Assembly (NCBI GenBank): GCA_966211525.1
Contig: CBIHOZ010000015.1
Location: 1-64,000 of the forward strand
Source: Ohtaekwangia sp966211525
GTDB lineage: Bacteria; Bacteroidota; Bacteroidia; Cytophagales; Cyclobacteriaceae
Direction: 5' to 3'
DNA: 64,000 nucleotides
The first letter of the stretch is position 1. Each line of letters opens with the position of its first letter. The position numbers and the translations under genes are program-made. The notes beneath the pieces are model-generated. The model saw only the letters and a list, made by a program, of their open reading frames with translations. It was not told the DNA's origin and did not search any database. Shown here piece by piece: positions 41,535 to 50,063 of this stretch.

Positions 41535-42794
41535 TTAATTCCCTCCGAGTACTTTTGATATATCGGTACGATACGCTTGTATGGCCGGAATCACAGCACA
41601 TATCAAACCCAGTAACAAACTTCCGCCCAAAATTATCCATTCTTCCGGATAGAAAATAAATCCGTTGATACCGGCTTTCTGTGTTTCCTCAACCATTCCC
41701 GATAAAAGAACGAGTACACCATGTCCCATCAACAACCCGATGAGACTTCCCAGCACCGTAAGCACTCCGCCTTCCAGCAAAATCGAAACAAATAGTTTTG
41801 TTCGCGATGCCCCCATCGAGCGCATAATAGCCAGATCGTATCTACGCTCTTTTAACGAATTATACAATGCAATAAATATACTCAATCCCGATATAACGAT
41901 GAGCACATACGCAAAGCCCATGAGTATATCTACACCTACACCGAGAATGGAAAACAAACGTGCTGTCTCAAATGCAGGAGATGCGGCCTGCAAACTGCTT
42001 TGCGAGTTTACTAATCGCGGCAACTGTATAGCGCCCATCGGGGAACGATACTGAATGAGCATGGACGTAATTTCTTTCAGTGAATCGCCTTTCGCTACAG
42101 ATGGCACCAAAGGAGACGGTATAAAGTTTGAATCAGCTGCATGTTCATGTTCGGCATGTTCTTCTTCCTCTTCACCGTGTTCTTCATGCATTTCCCAAAC
42201 GCTCTCTACATTGGTAAGTATCAGATTGTCCAACACGCTGTTTGTGGGCTTGAGTATACCAACCACTATATATTGATGTTCGTTGTGTGTATGGCCACCA
42301 TCGGCAAGTCCGTGAGCACTGGCAAATTTATCGCCTATCTTTAATTGCGTAAGCATGGCCACATTAGCACCGATGGTAACTTCCAGGTTCTTCTTCCACC
42401 AGTTGCCTTGTTGTATTTCGGCTTTGTACAGCGCTGCATACTTTTGACTGGTACCAATAATTCGATATGATTGATAGCTATCGCCCAATGCCAGCGGTAT
42501 AGCATTTTTTACCAGGCGATGTTTGGCAAAGCGTTCTGCTTCATTCAGCTTGATGTTGCCTGTTGGGAAATCGACATGAAATATATTACAAAGTATAAGT
42601 TGCAGCGGGCTGCCCTTCGCTCCTACTACCAGATCTATACCACGCGCATTTTCGGTAATTTTTTGTTCGAGCTGTTTATTGAAAAGCAGCAGTATCGTGA
42701 TAACCGCTATTCCCAGTGAAAGCAGCAGAATGTTAATAGCCGTATTGAGAGGTCTTGCCTTGAGATAATTCCAGACGAGTGTGAAAATAGACAT
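41535..42794 (-). CDS. MacB/FtsX-type ABC transporter permease with His/Glu-rich loop
   Basis: This 419-residue permease has one N-terminal helix (about 18-38), a large periplasmic domain (about 40-285), and three C-terminal helices (about 287-310, 335-365 and 385-410), the FtsX/MacB topology. The periplasmic domain contains two His-rich stretches: one at about 161-173 (HGLADGGHTHNEH) and one at 203-218 with alternating Glu and His, a likely Zn2+ sensor or binding loop. Such transporters move lipoproteins or other envelope cargo mechanically and do not usually transport ions. The loop suggests coupling to metal binding. Its ATPase is encoded just upstream (42841). Confidence 0.87.
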   Translation of the reverse strand: MSIFTLVWNYLKARPLNTAINILLLSLGIAVITILLLFNKQLEQKITENARGIDLVVGAKGSPLQLILCNIFHVDFPTGNIKLNEAERFAKHRLVKNAIPLALGDSYQSYRIIGTSQKYAALYKAEIQQGNWWKKNLEVTIGANVAMLTQLKIGDKFASAHGLADGGHTHNEHQYIVVGILKPTNSVLDNLILTNVESVWEMHEEHGEEEEEHAEHEHAADSNFIPSPLVPSVAKGDSLKEITSMLIQYRSPMGAIQLPRLVNSQSSLQAASPAFETARLFSILGVGVDILMGFAYVLIVISGLSIFIALYNSLKERRYDLAIMRSMGASRTKLFVSILLEGGVLTVLGSLIGLLMGHGVLVLLSGMVEETQKAGINGFIFYPEEWIILGGSLLLGLICAVIPAIQAYRTDISKVLGGN

Positions 42795-42840
42795 GCTACA
42801 ATAATTAAAGTATACAATGAGTATAAATGCAGATAACTTT

Positions 42841-43476
42841 CTATAGGGATGATAACCGAACCTGATTTGATATTTTATCCTTGAGGCGCTGATCGTGCGT
42901 GGCCACCAGCAATGTAGACTGATGCTGATTCGCTACATCCATTAACAGGTGTATAACACGCTCGCAGTTTTTGTCGTCCAGCGCAGACGTTGGTTCATCC
43001 GCAAAAATGATCGAAGGTTTATTGAGCACCGCGCGGGCAATCGCTACACGTTGTGCCTGTCCGTGGCTCAGTTGCGTAACGTGACTCTTCCGTTTTTCAG
43101 CAAGTCCTAATCCCGAAAGTACTTCGGTAATTCTTTCGCGTTCTATTTTTAATCCCGCGAGGTAAGGCGCCATCATTAAATTCTTTTCAACGGTTAGTGC
43201 ATTGATGAGATGGTTGCGTTGAAAGATAAAGCCTATATGCTGCCCGCGAAAACGATCGAGCGAAGTTTCGGATAACTGCGCCAATTCAGTGTCTTCAATT
43301 TTAACCGAGCCCGAGTAATGACGCAGTAGCCCTCCCAGCAAATGAAGCAACGTTGTCTTACCACTGCCGGATTCCCCCAACAGTAAACAATGCTCGCAAC
43401 GCCTTACCTGGAAATCAGGAAACCGGATGGCATTACCGGCAGCATATTGAAATGAAAGATTCTGAACTGAAATCAT
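42841..43476 (-). CDS. ABC transporter ATPase (LolD/MacB-type)
   Basis: This 211-residue ATPase has Walker A GESGSGKTT, Q-loop in FIFQRNHLI, signature LSHGQAQRVAIARAVL and Walker B IIFADEPTSALDD, with H in VATHDQ. The signature reads LSHGQ instead of LSGGQ, a tolerated variant. Its size and sequence class (o228/LolD/MacB) fit the FtsX-like permease encoded 46 bases downstream. It is the first gene of the permease unit. Confidence 0.92.
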   Translation of the reverse strand: MISVQNLSFQYAAGNAIRFPDFQVRRCEHCLLLGESGSGKTTLLHLLGGLLRHYSGSVKIEDTELAQLSETSLDRFRGQHIGFIFQRNHLINALTVEKNLMMAPYLAGLKIERERITEVLSGLGLAEKRKSHVTQLSHGQAQRVAIARAVLNKPSIIFADEPTSALDDKNCERVIHLLMDVANQHQSTLLVATHDQRLKDKISNQVRLSSL

Positions 43477-43523
43477 ACTATACTGATTGTGTTTTCAATT
43501 TAGGCGCGATGTTGAAAATAAAA

Positions 43524-43549
43524 AACCTTCCTGTGATTAACGGAAGGTT
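43524..43549 (-). terminator. Intrinsic terminator of the THUMP methyltransferase gene
   Basis: The arms AACCTTCC / GGAAGGTT have a 10-base loop. A T-rich tract (TTTTATTTTC) follows on the minus strand. It lies 17 bases after the stop of the 43566 gene. Confidence 0.85.
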
Positions 43550-43565
43550 ATGTTTTACGGAATCG

Positions 43566-44756
43566 TTATTCCTGGCTGACTTTTTCTCTTCGATCCTTGT
43601 CTTTACTGCCGGCATACAACTCGTACTCCAGCAAACGACAATCAATTTTGGCGTTGTAGAATTCTATTCTTCGGCGAGCCTTGAGTCCTATCTTTTTTGC
43701 GAGATCAAGATTACCGGTAAATATATAGCCGGTATATCCTTTGCATTTCTGTTTCAGAAAATCGCCCATGCGTGCATACGTTTCTTCCAGTTGCTTTACA
43801 TCGCCCAGGCGCTCGCCATACTCGGGGTTAAAGTAAACAACGCCTTCTGTACCTTCGGGAACATCTGTCAAGGCAAAATCACATCGCTTGAAGTGAATCA
43901 GGTTTTCAACACCGGCTATCCCTGCATTTACCTTTGATACATTGATCGCATCATCACTGATGTCCGTTGCCTCCACGTGTAATCCCGGCACTTCTTTTAT
44001 CTGATCGCGCAGCCTTTGCATCTCCGCCAGATATACCTGCTCATCATAATCTTTCAGATGCATGAAGGAGTAATTGGTTCTATATAAACCCGGTCTGCGA
44101 TTAGTGGCGAGTAATGCAGCTTCAATCGCTACCGTACCGGAACCACACATCGGGTTGATGAACGGTGACTGGCGATCCCACTTGGTAGCCATTACCGTTG
44201 ATGCCGCCAGCGCTTCGAGCATGGGAGCTTTACCCGGTATCTTCCTATAGCCGTGCTTCGCGAGTGTTTCACCGGAAGTATCGATAAATACTTCGGCACG
44301 ATCGTCTTTCCAGTATAAATGAATTACCACTCCGGTGAGATCAGGACCCGAGTCAGGTCGCACACTGGTTTCTCTTCGGAGTTTATCTACAATAGCATCT
44401 TTTACTTTAACGTTAACAAACATCTCGTTATTCACAGTGAGTTGATCGACCGTGCACGTAACAGATATATAGGCTGTGTTGTTAAGTATATTTTCCCACG
44501 GCATCCGTACCAATACATTGTATAATTCTTCCGGATGCTCGGCACGAAATTCCTTGAGTGAATAATGTACCTGACTGGCACAACGCAGGTTGAGATTAAG
44601 CCGGATACAATCGGCCATGGTTCCTTCAAGTTCGACACCTGTTTGAAAAGTTCGGGTAAGCGTAAAGCCAAGTTCTGTTACCTCCAGTTCGAGATAAGGT
44701 GTTAACCGTTTATTGCACGTAATGATGATACGACTGCGATCAGAAAAAACATTCAT
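43566..44756 (-). CDS. THUMP-domain class I RNA methyltransferase (RlmL/YcbY N-terminal type)
   Basis: This 396-residue protein has an N-terminal ferredoxin-like and THUMP RNA-binding part (about 1-160). A Rossmann methyltransferase domain follows with FINPMCGSGTVAIEAALLA as the SAM motif and FNPEYGERLG as the catalytic motif IV. E. coli RlmL uses NPPYGER to make m2G2445 in 23S rRNA. Here the second Pro is Glu (NPEYGER), which I believe is usual in Bacteroidota members. It probably methylates guanine N2 in rRNA. The C-terminus is basic and charged. The gene ends in its own terminator. Confidence 0.88.
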   Translation of the reverse strand: MNVFSDRSRIIITCNKRLTPYLELEVTELGFTLTRTFQTGVELEGTMADCIRLNLNLRCASQVHYSLKEFRAEHPEELYNVLVRMPWENILNNTAYISVTCTVDQLTVNNEMFVNVKVKDAIVDKLRRETSVRPDSGPDLTGVVIHLYWKDDRAEVFIDTSGETLAKHGYRKIPGKAPMLEALAASTVMATKWDRQSPFINPMCGSGTVAIEAALLATNRRPGLYRTNYSFMHLKDYDEQVYLAEMQRLRDQIKEVPGLHVEATDISDDAINVSKVNAGIAGVENLIHFKRCDFALTDVPEGTEGVVYFNPEYGERLGDVKQLEETYARMGDFLKQKCKGYTGYIFTGNLDLAKKIGLKARRRIEFYNAKIDCRLLEYELYAGSKDKDRREKVSQE

Positions 44757-44789
44757 GCTGCAAAGATGCTTGAATAATTTACACCTGCA

Positions 44790-45554
44790 TTATTGCAGGT
44801 AACTGATTTCCTTCAGATCAAATGTTTTTACTTCCCCGGTATCGTTGCGCAGCACGTTCAGTTTGCCGCTATCATCAATACCCTGAATAACACCTGAAAA
44901 ATTTTCGCCATGGGATGCGAACTGATGTACTTCATCTTTCCAGTATAAAGCATCGAGGTAATCGCTTTTGATTTTAGCCACCGAGTTCTGACGCAATTGC
45001 AGATAACGCGCTTCAACCTTTTGCAGGAGTTGTTCAAGTTCGTCTTGCAATAAATGTTCAGTCCCGGTAACTATACTTAACGAAGTGGCTGTATCGTTAT
45101 TAAAATCCTGCTGGTTGATATTGATACCAATACCGGCAACCGAATTGGTGAAGCGCGAACCCTGCACCTGGTTTTCAATTAAAATACCACAAAGCTTTTT
45201 TTTACCGACCATCAAATCGTTGGGCCATTTGATGTGACTATTTGAAATTTTCTTTGTTACCAGGTAATCGTGAATGCCAAGAGAAATAATCATATTCAGA
45301 AAGAATTGATCTTTCAAATCAAGGAATACCGGTCTCAGAATAATGGAGAAAGTAAGATTCATTCCCGGCTTTGCTTCCCATGAATTTCCGCGCTGACCAC
45401 GGCCTGCAGTTTGATTATTGGTAATTACCACAGTACCTTCCGGTGTTGAAGACTGCTGGCATAGTTGCAGGGCAAGGGTGTTGGTTGAGTGACATTCCGG
45501 CACAAAAACTAAGTTGCCGCCCATGAAAAGGGTATTGGCAGGAATTTTATACAA
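44790..45554 (-). CDS. birA: Biotin-[acetyl-CoA carboxylase] ligase
   Basis: This 254-residue group I biotin protein ligase has no N-terminal DNA-binding domain, so it is not expected to act as a repressor. Key segments are STNTLALQLC, the biotinoyl-AMP loop AGRGQRGNSWEA, IKWPNDLMVGKKKLCGILIE with the catalytic Lys, and GIGINI. The small C-terminal domain is seen in GVIQGIDDSGKL. It attaches biotin to AccB and other carboxylase subunits. It is divergent from rsfS with 48 bases between starts. Confidence 0.95.
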   Translation of the reverse strand: MYKIPANTLFMGGNLVFVPECHSTNTLALQLCQQSSTPEGTVVITNNQTAGRGQRGNSWEAKPGMNLTFSIILRPVFLDLKDQFFLNMIISLGIHDYLVTKKISNSHIKWPNDLMVGKKKLCGILIENQVQGSRFTNSVAGIGININQQDFNNDTATSLSIVTGTEHLLQDELEQLLQKVEARYLQLRQNSVAKIKSDYLDALYWKDEVHQFASHGENFSGVIQGIDDSGKLNVLRNDTGEVKTFDLKEISYLQ

Positions 45555-45565
45555 GGTATTTTGTT

Positions 45566-45573
45566 TAATTTTG
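45566..45573 (+). promoter_or_regulatory. Candidate -7 element for rsfS
   Basis: TAATTTTG, an exact TAnnTTTG match, lies 30 bases before the rsfS ATG in the divergent birA-rsfS gap. The -33 element is weak. Confidence 0.4.
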
Positions 45574-45602
45574 AGAGTTAATCTAAAAACGAATATAGTT
45601 TA

Positions 45603-45977
45603 ATGGCAAAAAAAAGAAAGGGAGCCAATTCAGAAAAACTGAGTGAAGTGATTGTGAAGGGCATGCAGGAAAAAAAAGCATTGGACATCGTTATCATGGA
45701 TCTTCGTAAAGTAAAAAATGCTGTGGCTGATTTCTTTATTGTTTGCTCTGGTAATTCTGATAAGCAGCTCGATGCCATTGCCGACTCAATTGACGCAGAA
45801 GTTTTCAAGGCGCTGAAAGAAAATCCCTGGCACATCGAAGGAAAAAACAATAAAGAGTGGATGCTACTCGACTACACAGATGTAGTTGCCCATGTTTTCA
45901 GAAAAGACCGCAGAGAATTTTATGCCCTTGAACGCTTGTGGGGCGATGCTGAAATCACTGAAATTGATGGCGATTGA
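45603..45977 (+). CDS. rsfS: Ribosome silencing factor RsfS
   Basis: This 124-residue member of the RsfS/YbeB/Iojap family binds L14 of the 50S subunit and blocks joining with 30S when nutrients fall. Typical segments are KKALDIVIMDLRKVKNAVADFFIVCSGNSDKQLDAIAD, PWHIEGKNNKEWMLLDYTDVVAHVF and FYALERLWGDAE. Complete length. It is followed by ftsH 65 bases downstream on the same strand, a common Bacteroidota neighbourhood. Confidence 0.96.
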   Translation: MAKKRKGANSEKLSEVIVKGMQEKKALDIVIMDLRKVKNAVADFFIVCSGNSDKQLDAIADSIDAEVFKALKENPWHIEGKNNKEWMLLDYTDVVAHVFRKDRREFYALERLWGDAEITEIDGD

Positions 45978-46042
45978 ACCAAAAGCTTTTTAACTCGTTA
46001 ATGTTTTGATATTTTTAAATTGATTGAATAAGAACGTAAGAA

Positions 46043-48100
46043 ATGGCCGACAAGAAAGAAAATAATAAACCGCTGTTACCAACAAAGCCACCGAAAGGTA
46101 ATTACCAGATCTGGGTAATTATTGCAACGATAGCTGTGATCTTTGGTGTAATGTATTTCAACTCTGCAAGCAGTCTTAAAACCGTCCGCTACGATGACTT
46201 CAAAGAGATGGTAAAAAATGGCGATGTGCGCAAAGTCGTATTGATACAAAACCAAAAGTTTGTTGAAGTTACACTTACCTCTGCTGCACTGCAGAATGCA
46301 AAGTATAAACAAGATATCAATAATGGTCCGCTCAGTTCCGGAAACTCAGGTCCACATTATGTTTTGAAAGTAGTGGATGCTGGTAATTTTGACCAGGAGT
46401 TCCGTACTTTCCTCGACAAGCAGGTTGCTCAAAGCCAGCGTCCCGAGTATGATACGGAAGATCGTGGTGATTATGTGAGCCAGCTTTTCCAGTGGGGACT
46501 TTTGTTCCTCCTGCTTTTCGGATTCTGGATGCTGATGCGCAGAATGACCGGAGGCGGTGGCCCTGGCGGACAGATCTTCAACATTGGTAAATCAAAGGCT
46601 GCACTGTTCGATGCAGAGAACAAAGTAAAGATCACATTCGATAATGTGGCTGGTCTTGATGAAGCAAAAGAAGAAATAAAAGAGATTGTTGACTTCCTGA
46701 AAAATCCGGGCAAGTTCACCAAGCTTGGTGGTAAAATTCCAAAAGGTGCTCTTTTGGTAGGCCCTCCCGGTACCGGTAAAACCTTGCTTGCAAAAGCTGT
46801 AGCAGGTGAAGCAGCTGTACCATTCTTCTCATTATCAGGTTCTGATTTCGTGGAGATGTTTGTGGGTGTAGGTGCTGCGCGTGTTCGCGACCTCTTCAAA
46901 CAAGCAAAAGAAAAAGCTCCTTGTATCGTGTTTATAGATGAGATTGATGCTATAGGTCGTTCACGTGGTCGTGGACAATTACCTGGCGCGAACGATGAAC
47001 GCGAAAATACATTGAACTCGTTACTCGTGGAGATGGATGGTTTCGCTACCGACTCCGGAGTAATTATACTGGCAGCAACAAACCGTCCGGATGTATTGGA
47101 CTCTGCGTTGCTTCGTCCGGGTCGTTTCGATCGTCAGATCAGTATCGACAAACCAGATATCGTAGGGCGTGAGGCTATATTTAAAGTACACCTCAAGCCA
47201 ATCAAACTTGATCCGAGTGTAGATGCTAAAAAACTTTCAGCACAGACACCTGGATTTGCCGGAGCAGAAATAGCCAACGTATGTAACGAAGCTGCTCTTA
47301 TCGCTGCCCGCAGAGATAAGAAAGCTGTAGATATGCAAGACTTCCAGGATGCTATCGACCGTGTGATCGGTGGTCTTGAAAAGAAGAACAAAATTATATC
47401 TCCGGAAGAGAAGAAGATCGTTGCCTTCCACGAAGCAGGTCACGCAGTAGCAGGCTGGTTCCTGGAACATGCTGATCCATTGGTGAAAGTAAGTATAGTA
47501 CCGCGCGGTGTAGCTGCATTAGGTTACGCGCAATACTTGCCGAAGGAGCAGTTCCTCTATCAGACAGAACAAATGCTGGACGAAATGTGCATGGCCTTTG
47601 GTGGTCGTGCCGCAGAAGATATAGTGTTCGGTAAAATATCAACGGGTGCATTGAGCGATCTGGAGCGTATCACAAAGATGGCTTACAGTATAGTTACCAT
47701 TTATGGTATGAACAAAGAGATCGGTAACATGTCGTTCTACGATTCCAAGGCTAACGATTACTCTTTCCAAAAGCCATACTCAGAAGCTACATCGGAGAAG
47801 ATCGATCGCGAAGTAAAACGCATTATCGATGATGCGTATGAGCGTACCAAATCTTTACTGATGCAGCATCGTCAATACCTCGATGTGATCGCGAAAGAGT
47901 TGCTTGAGAAAGAAATTCTGTTCCAGGCGGATCTTGAGAGACTGATTGGAAAGCGTCCGTTCGAGAAGCTTACTACATACCAGCAATTTACCAACGGACA
48001 GGGTAAATATGAGAAGAAGCAACAGGAAGGTGAACAGCCTGGTGTTGATCCTACTCCTACCCTGGAAGGTGATAAACCGGATGAGCTGGCCAATCAATAG
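46043..48100 (+). CDS. ftsH: ATP-dependent zinc metalloprotease FtsH
   Basis: This 685-residue membrane protease has two N-terminal helices (about 23-40 and 146-165) that enclose a periplasmic domain. The AAA+ module has Walker A VGPPGTGKT, Walker B CIVFIDEIDAIG and the second region of homology TNRPDVLDSALLRPGRFDR. The zinc protease site is HEAGH at 463-467 with a downstream Asp ligand. The C-terminal tail is Gln/Glu/Pro-rich, as in other Bacteroidota. It degrades misassembled membrane proteins and short-lived regulators. Full length and ends in a strong terminator. Confidence 0.98.
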   Translation: MADKKENNKPLLPTKPPKGNYQIWVIIATIAVIFGVMYFNSASSLKTVRYDDFKEMVKNGDVRKVVLIQNQKFVEVTLTSAALQNAKYKQDINNGPLSSGNSGPHYVLKVVDAGNFDQEFRTFLDKQVAQSQRPEYDTEDRGDYVSQLFQWGLLFLLLFGFWMLMRRMTGGGGPGGQIFNIGKSKAALFDAENKVKITFDNVAGLDEAKEEIKEIVDFLKNPGKFTKLGGKIPKGALLVGPPGTGKTLLAKAVAGEAAVPFFSLSGSDFVEMFVGVGAARVRDLFKQAKEKAPCIVFIDEIDAIGRSRGRGQLPGANDERENTLNSLLVEMDGFATDSGVIILAATNRPDVLDSALLRPGRFDRQISIDKPDIVGREAIFKVHLKPIKLDPSVDAKKLSAQTPGFAGAEIANVCNEAALIAARRDKKAVDMQDFQDAIDRVIGGLEKKNKIISPEEKKIVAFHEAGHAVAGWFLEHADPLVKVSIVPRGVAALGYAQYLPKEQFLYQTEQMLDEMCMAFGGRAAEDIVFGKISTGALSDLERITKMAYSIVTIYGMNKEIGNMSFYDSKANDYSFQKPYSEATSEKIDREVKRIIDDAYERTKSLLMQHRQYLDVIAKELLEKEILFQADLERLIGKRPFEKLTTYQQFTNGQGKYEKKQQEGEQPGVDPTPTLEGDKPDELANQ

Positions 48101-48126
48101 AACTTAAAGAGAATACTCTTATTTTT

Positions 48127-48154
48127 GGACTCAGGTACCGAAGTGCCTGAGTCC
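48127..48154 (+). terminator. Intrinsic terminator of ftsH
   Basis: The arms GGACTCAGG / CCTGAGTCC are followed by ATTTTTTTTT. It lies 26 bases after the ftsH stop. Confidence 0.93.
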
Positions 48155-48293
48155 ATTTTTTTTTACGATACCTCTATACGCAACTTTTGCTATGAACCGA
48201 TCGACTTCATCCTTTTACAGCAGGTCTATATTTATGCAGCTTGCCTTAAAGCGTTGTGCCGCTCTTTTTATTACTGCGTAATCCGTGAACGAT

Positions 48294-49058
48294 ATGCTTG
48301 AAAGAATTCCAGACCTGCAGCATAAAAAGATCTTCTTTGCATCAGACTTTCACCTGGGCGTGCCGAATCATGAAGTAAGTGTAGCGCGTGAGAAGAAGAT
48401 CATGGCATGGCTTGATTCCATTAAGAATGAAGCGCACACTATCTATCTGCTGGGAGATATATTTGATTTCTGGTTTGAGTATAAACATGCTATACCGAAA
48501 GGACACATCAGGCTGCAGGGTAAATTAGCCGAGCTGCGCGATGCCGGTATACCCATTGTATTTTTTACCGGCAATCATGATATGTGGATGTTCGATTACT
48601 TCCCGAAAGAGTTAGGTATACCGGTGTATCGCGATCCGCTTGTATTGGAAGTGGGCTCACAACGATTATTGATTGGACACGGTGATGGTTTAGGTCCCGG
48701 TGATCATACCTATAAAATACTCAAGAAGTTTTTCAACAGCAGTTTCTGCCAGTGGTTGTTTGCACGCCTCCATCCCAATCTTGGCATTGGTATTGCAAAT
48801 CGCTGGTCGAAGAGCAGTCGGCTCACTAATATGAAACGTGAAGACGGCTACCAGGGAAATGAAAAAGAGTTTCTGTGGGTGTATTGCAATGAGATAGAAC
48901 AAAAGCAGCATCACGACTATTATATATTTGGACACCGGCATTTACCCCTCGATCTGCCTATCGGCGAACATAGCCGCTATATTAACCTGGGCGAGTGGGT
49001 AAATTTCAGCACATACGCTGTGTACGATGGCAAAACCGTAGCGCTTAAAACATTTTGA
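48294..49058 (+). CDS. lpxH: UDP-2,3-diacylglucosamine diphosphatase
   Basis: This protein of about 254 residues is of the calcineurin-like phosphoesterase type with metal ligands in FFASDFHLG (DxH), LLGDIFDFW (GD), FTGNHDMW (GNHD), IGHGDGLG and IFGHRHLP (GHxH). The LpxH-like spacing supports cleavage of UDP-2,3-diacyl-GlcN to lipid X in lipid A synthesis, at the inner membrane. The ATG at 48294 is preferred over a GTG at 48285. An exported protein gene follows after 3 bases, suggesting co-transcription. Confidence 0.9.
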   Translation: MLERIPDLQHKKIFFASDFHLGVPNHEVSVAREKKIMAWLDSIKNEAHTIYLLGDIFDFWFEYKHAIPKGHIRLQGKLAELRDAGIPIVFFTGNHDMWMFDYFPKELGIPVYRDPLVLEVGSQRLLIGHGDGLGPGDHTYKILKKFFNSSFCQWLFARLHPNLGIGIANRWSKSSRLTNMKREDGYQGNEKEFLWVYCNEIEQKQHHDYYIFGHRHLPLDLPIGEHSRYINLGEWVNFSTYAVYDGKTVALKTF

Positions 49059-49061
49059 CTT

Positions 49062-49901
49062 GTGAACTTTACAATAACACGATACCTCCAGCAATTATCA
49101 TCTATACCGGTATATAGTAAAGTATATATCCTGGTAGTAGCCGGTATGCTGCTCTATGGTTCTACATCGGCTCAAACGCGGAAGATCAAAACACTGGAAG
49201 TGAGCGACACCATTCGCTATGCTGCTGTGGACCGCCCGGGAGAACTATATATTGTAACCGCATCAGGACAGCTTCAGAAATTTGATACCGATGGTAAACT
49301 GGTTGCATTGCATAAAGACAAACCTGTACCAACGTTGTTCGATCCGCGAGACGGCAGCCGGCTGTTCGCTTTCTTTCGTGAGACACGCCAGTATAATTTT
49401 CTGAATCCATCGTTCGAAGCCGTGCAGGCTTTTTCCATTGACTCATCGTTTGCTACAGAACCCTGGCTTGCGTGCGTATCCGGTGATCATAACATCTGGC
49501 TCTTTGATGCAGCCGATTGGACACTCAAGAAATTAAATACCACAACGGGAGCCCTATCCGTAGAGGAAGCCATTGAAACGAAGTCCAGGCAAAAATCAAC
49601 CTATACATTTCTTCGCGAATACCAGGGCTTTGTGTTTCTGCTTGATGTAAGCGAAGGCATTCTGATCTTCAACAGCGTTGGCAAACACATTCGAACCATT
49701 GAAGTAAAAAATCTCAGTTACTTTAATTTCCTGGGTGAAGAGCTCTATTACCTGCAAGGCGATACGCTTCGCTTCTTCGATCTGTTCACCACAGAAACAC
49801 GCGAACAGAAGCTGGCTACACCCGGTAACTTTGCGCTCATTACCGATGAGCGATTCTTTTTAATCCGGAAAAACATCATTGAAATATACCGCGCACAATA
49901 G
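49062..49901 (+). CDS. Exported beta-propeller-like protein, unknown
   Basis: This 279-residue protein starts at a GTG 3 bases after lpxH. The N-terminus has a long n-region, then a hydrophobic core (YILVVAGMLLYG) and cleavage after TSAQ. The mature part repeats a four-strand pattern (GELYIVTASGQLQKFDTDGKLV, HNIWLFDAADWTLKKLN, FVFLLDVSEGILIFNSVGKHIR), which suggests a small propeller or NHL/PQQ-like repeat fold. No catalytic motif is seen. Its link with lpxH is positional only and common in this phylum in my recollection. Confidence 0.72.
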   Translation: MNFTITRYLQQLSSIPVYSKVYILVVAGMLLYGSTSAQTRKIKTLEVSDTIRYAAVDRPGELYIVTASGQLQKFDTDGKLVALHKDKPVPTLFDPRDGSRLFAFFRETRQYNFLNPSFEAVQAFSIDSSFATEPWLACVSGDHNIWLFDAADWTLKKLNTTTGALSVEEAIETKSRQKSTYTFLREYQGFVFLLDVSEGILIFNSVGKHIRTIEVKNLSYFNFLGEELYYLQGDTLRFFDLFTTETREQKLATPGNFALITDERFFLIRKNIIEIYRAQ

Positions 49902-50063
49902 AATAGATCAGATACGTAGCAAAAGATTTCTGAAACTGTTCACTTTTGAACATATTTGCATCCTCAGAAACGGCAATGTGCCTGATATGATTTAAAATCG
50001 CACATTTCTAAATCTGGCATAAAATTTCTGACTGAAAAGCGTTTCACCTAAATCTATTGTATT

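Noticed and set aside
43566..44756. Inactivated RNA methyltransferase because motif IV reads NPEYGER instead of NPPYGER
   Set aside because: The rest of the enzyme is intact and I believe the Glu variant is usual in this phylum, so no loss of function is claimed.
50015..50032. Sigma-54 promoter (TGGCAT...CTG) ahead of the second response regulator
   Set aside because: It has GG at the -24 side but lacks the GC at -12 with the needed 10-base gap, so it is not a credible site.
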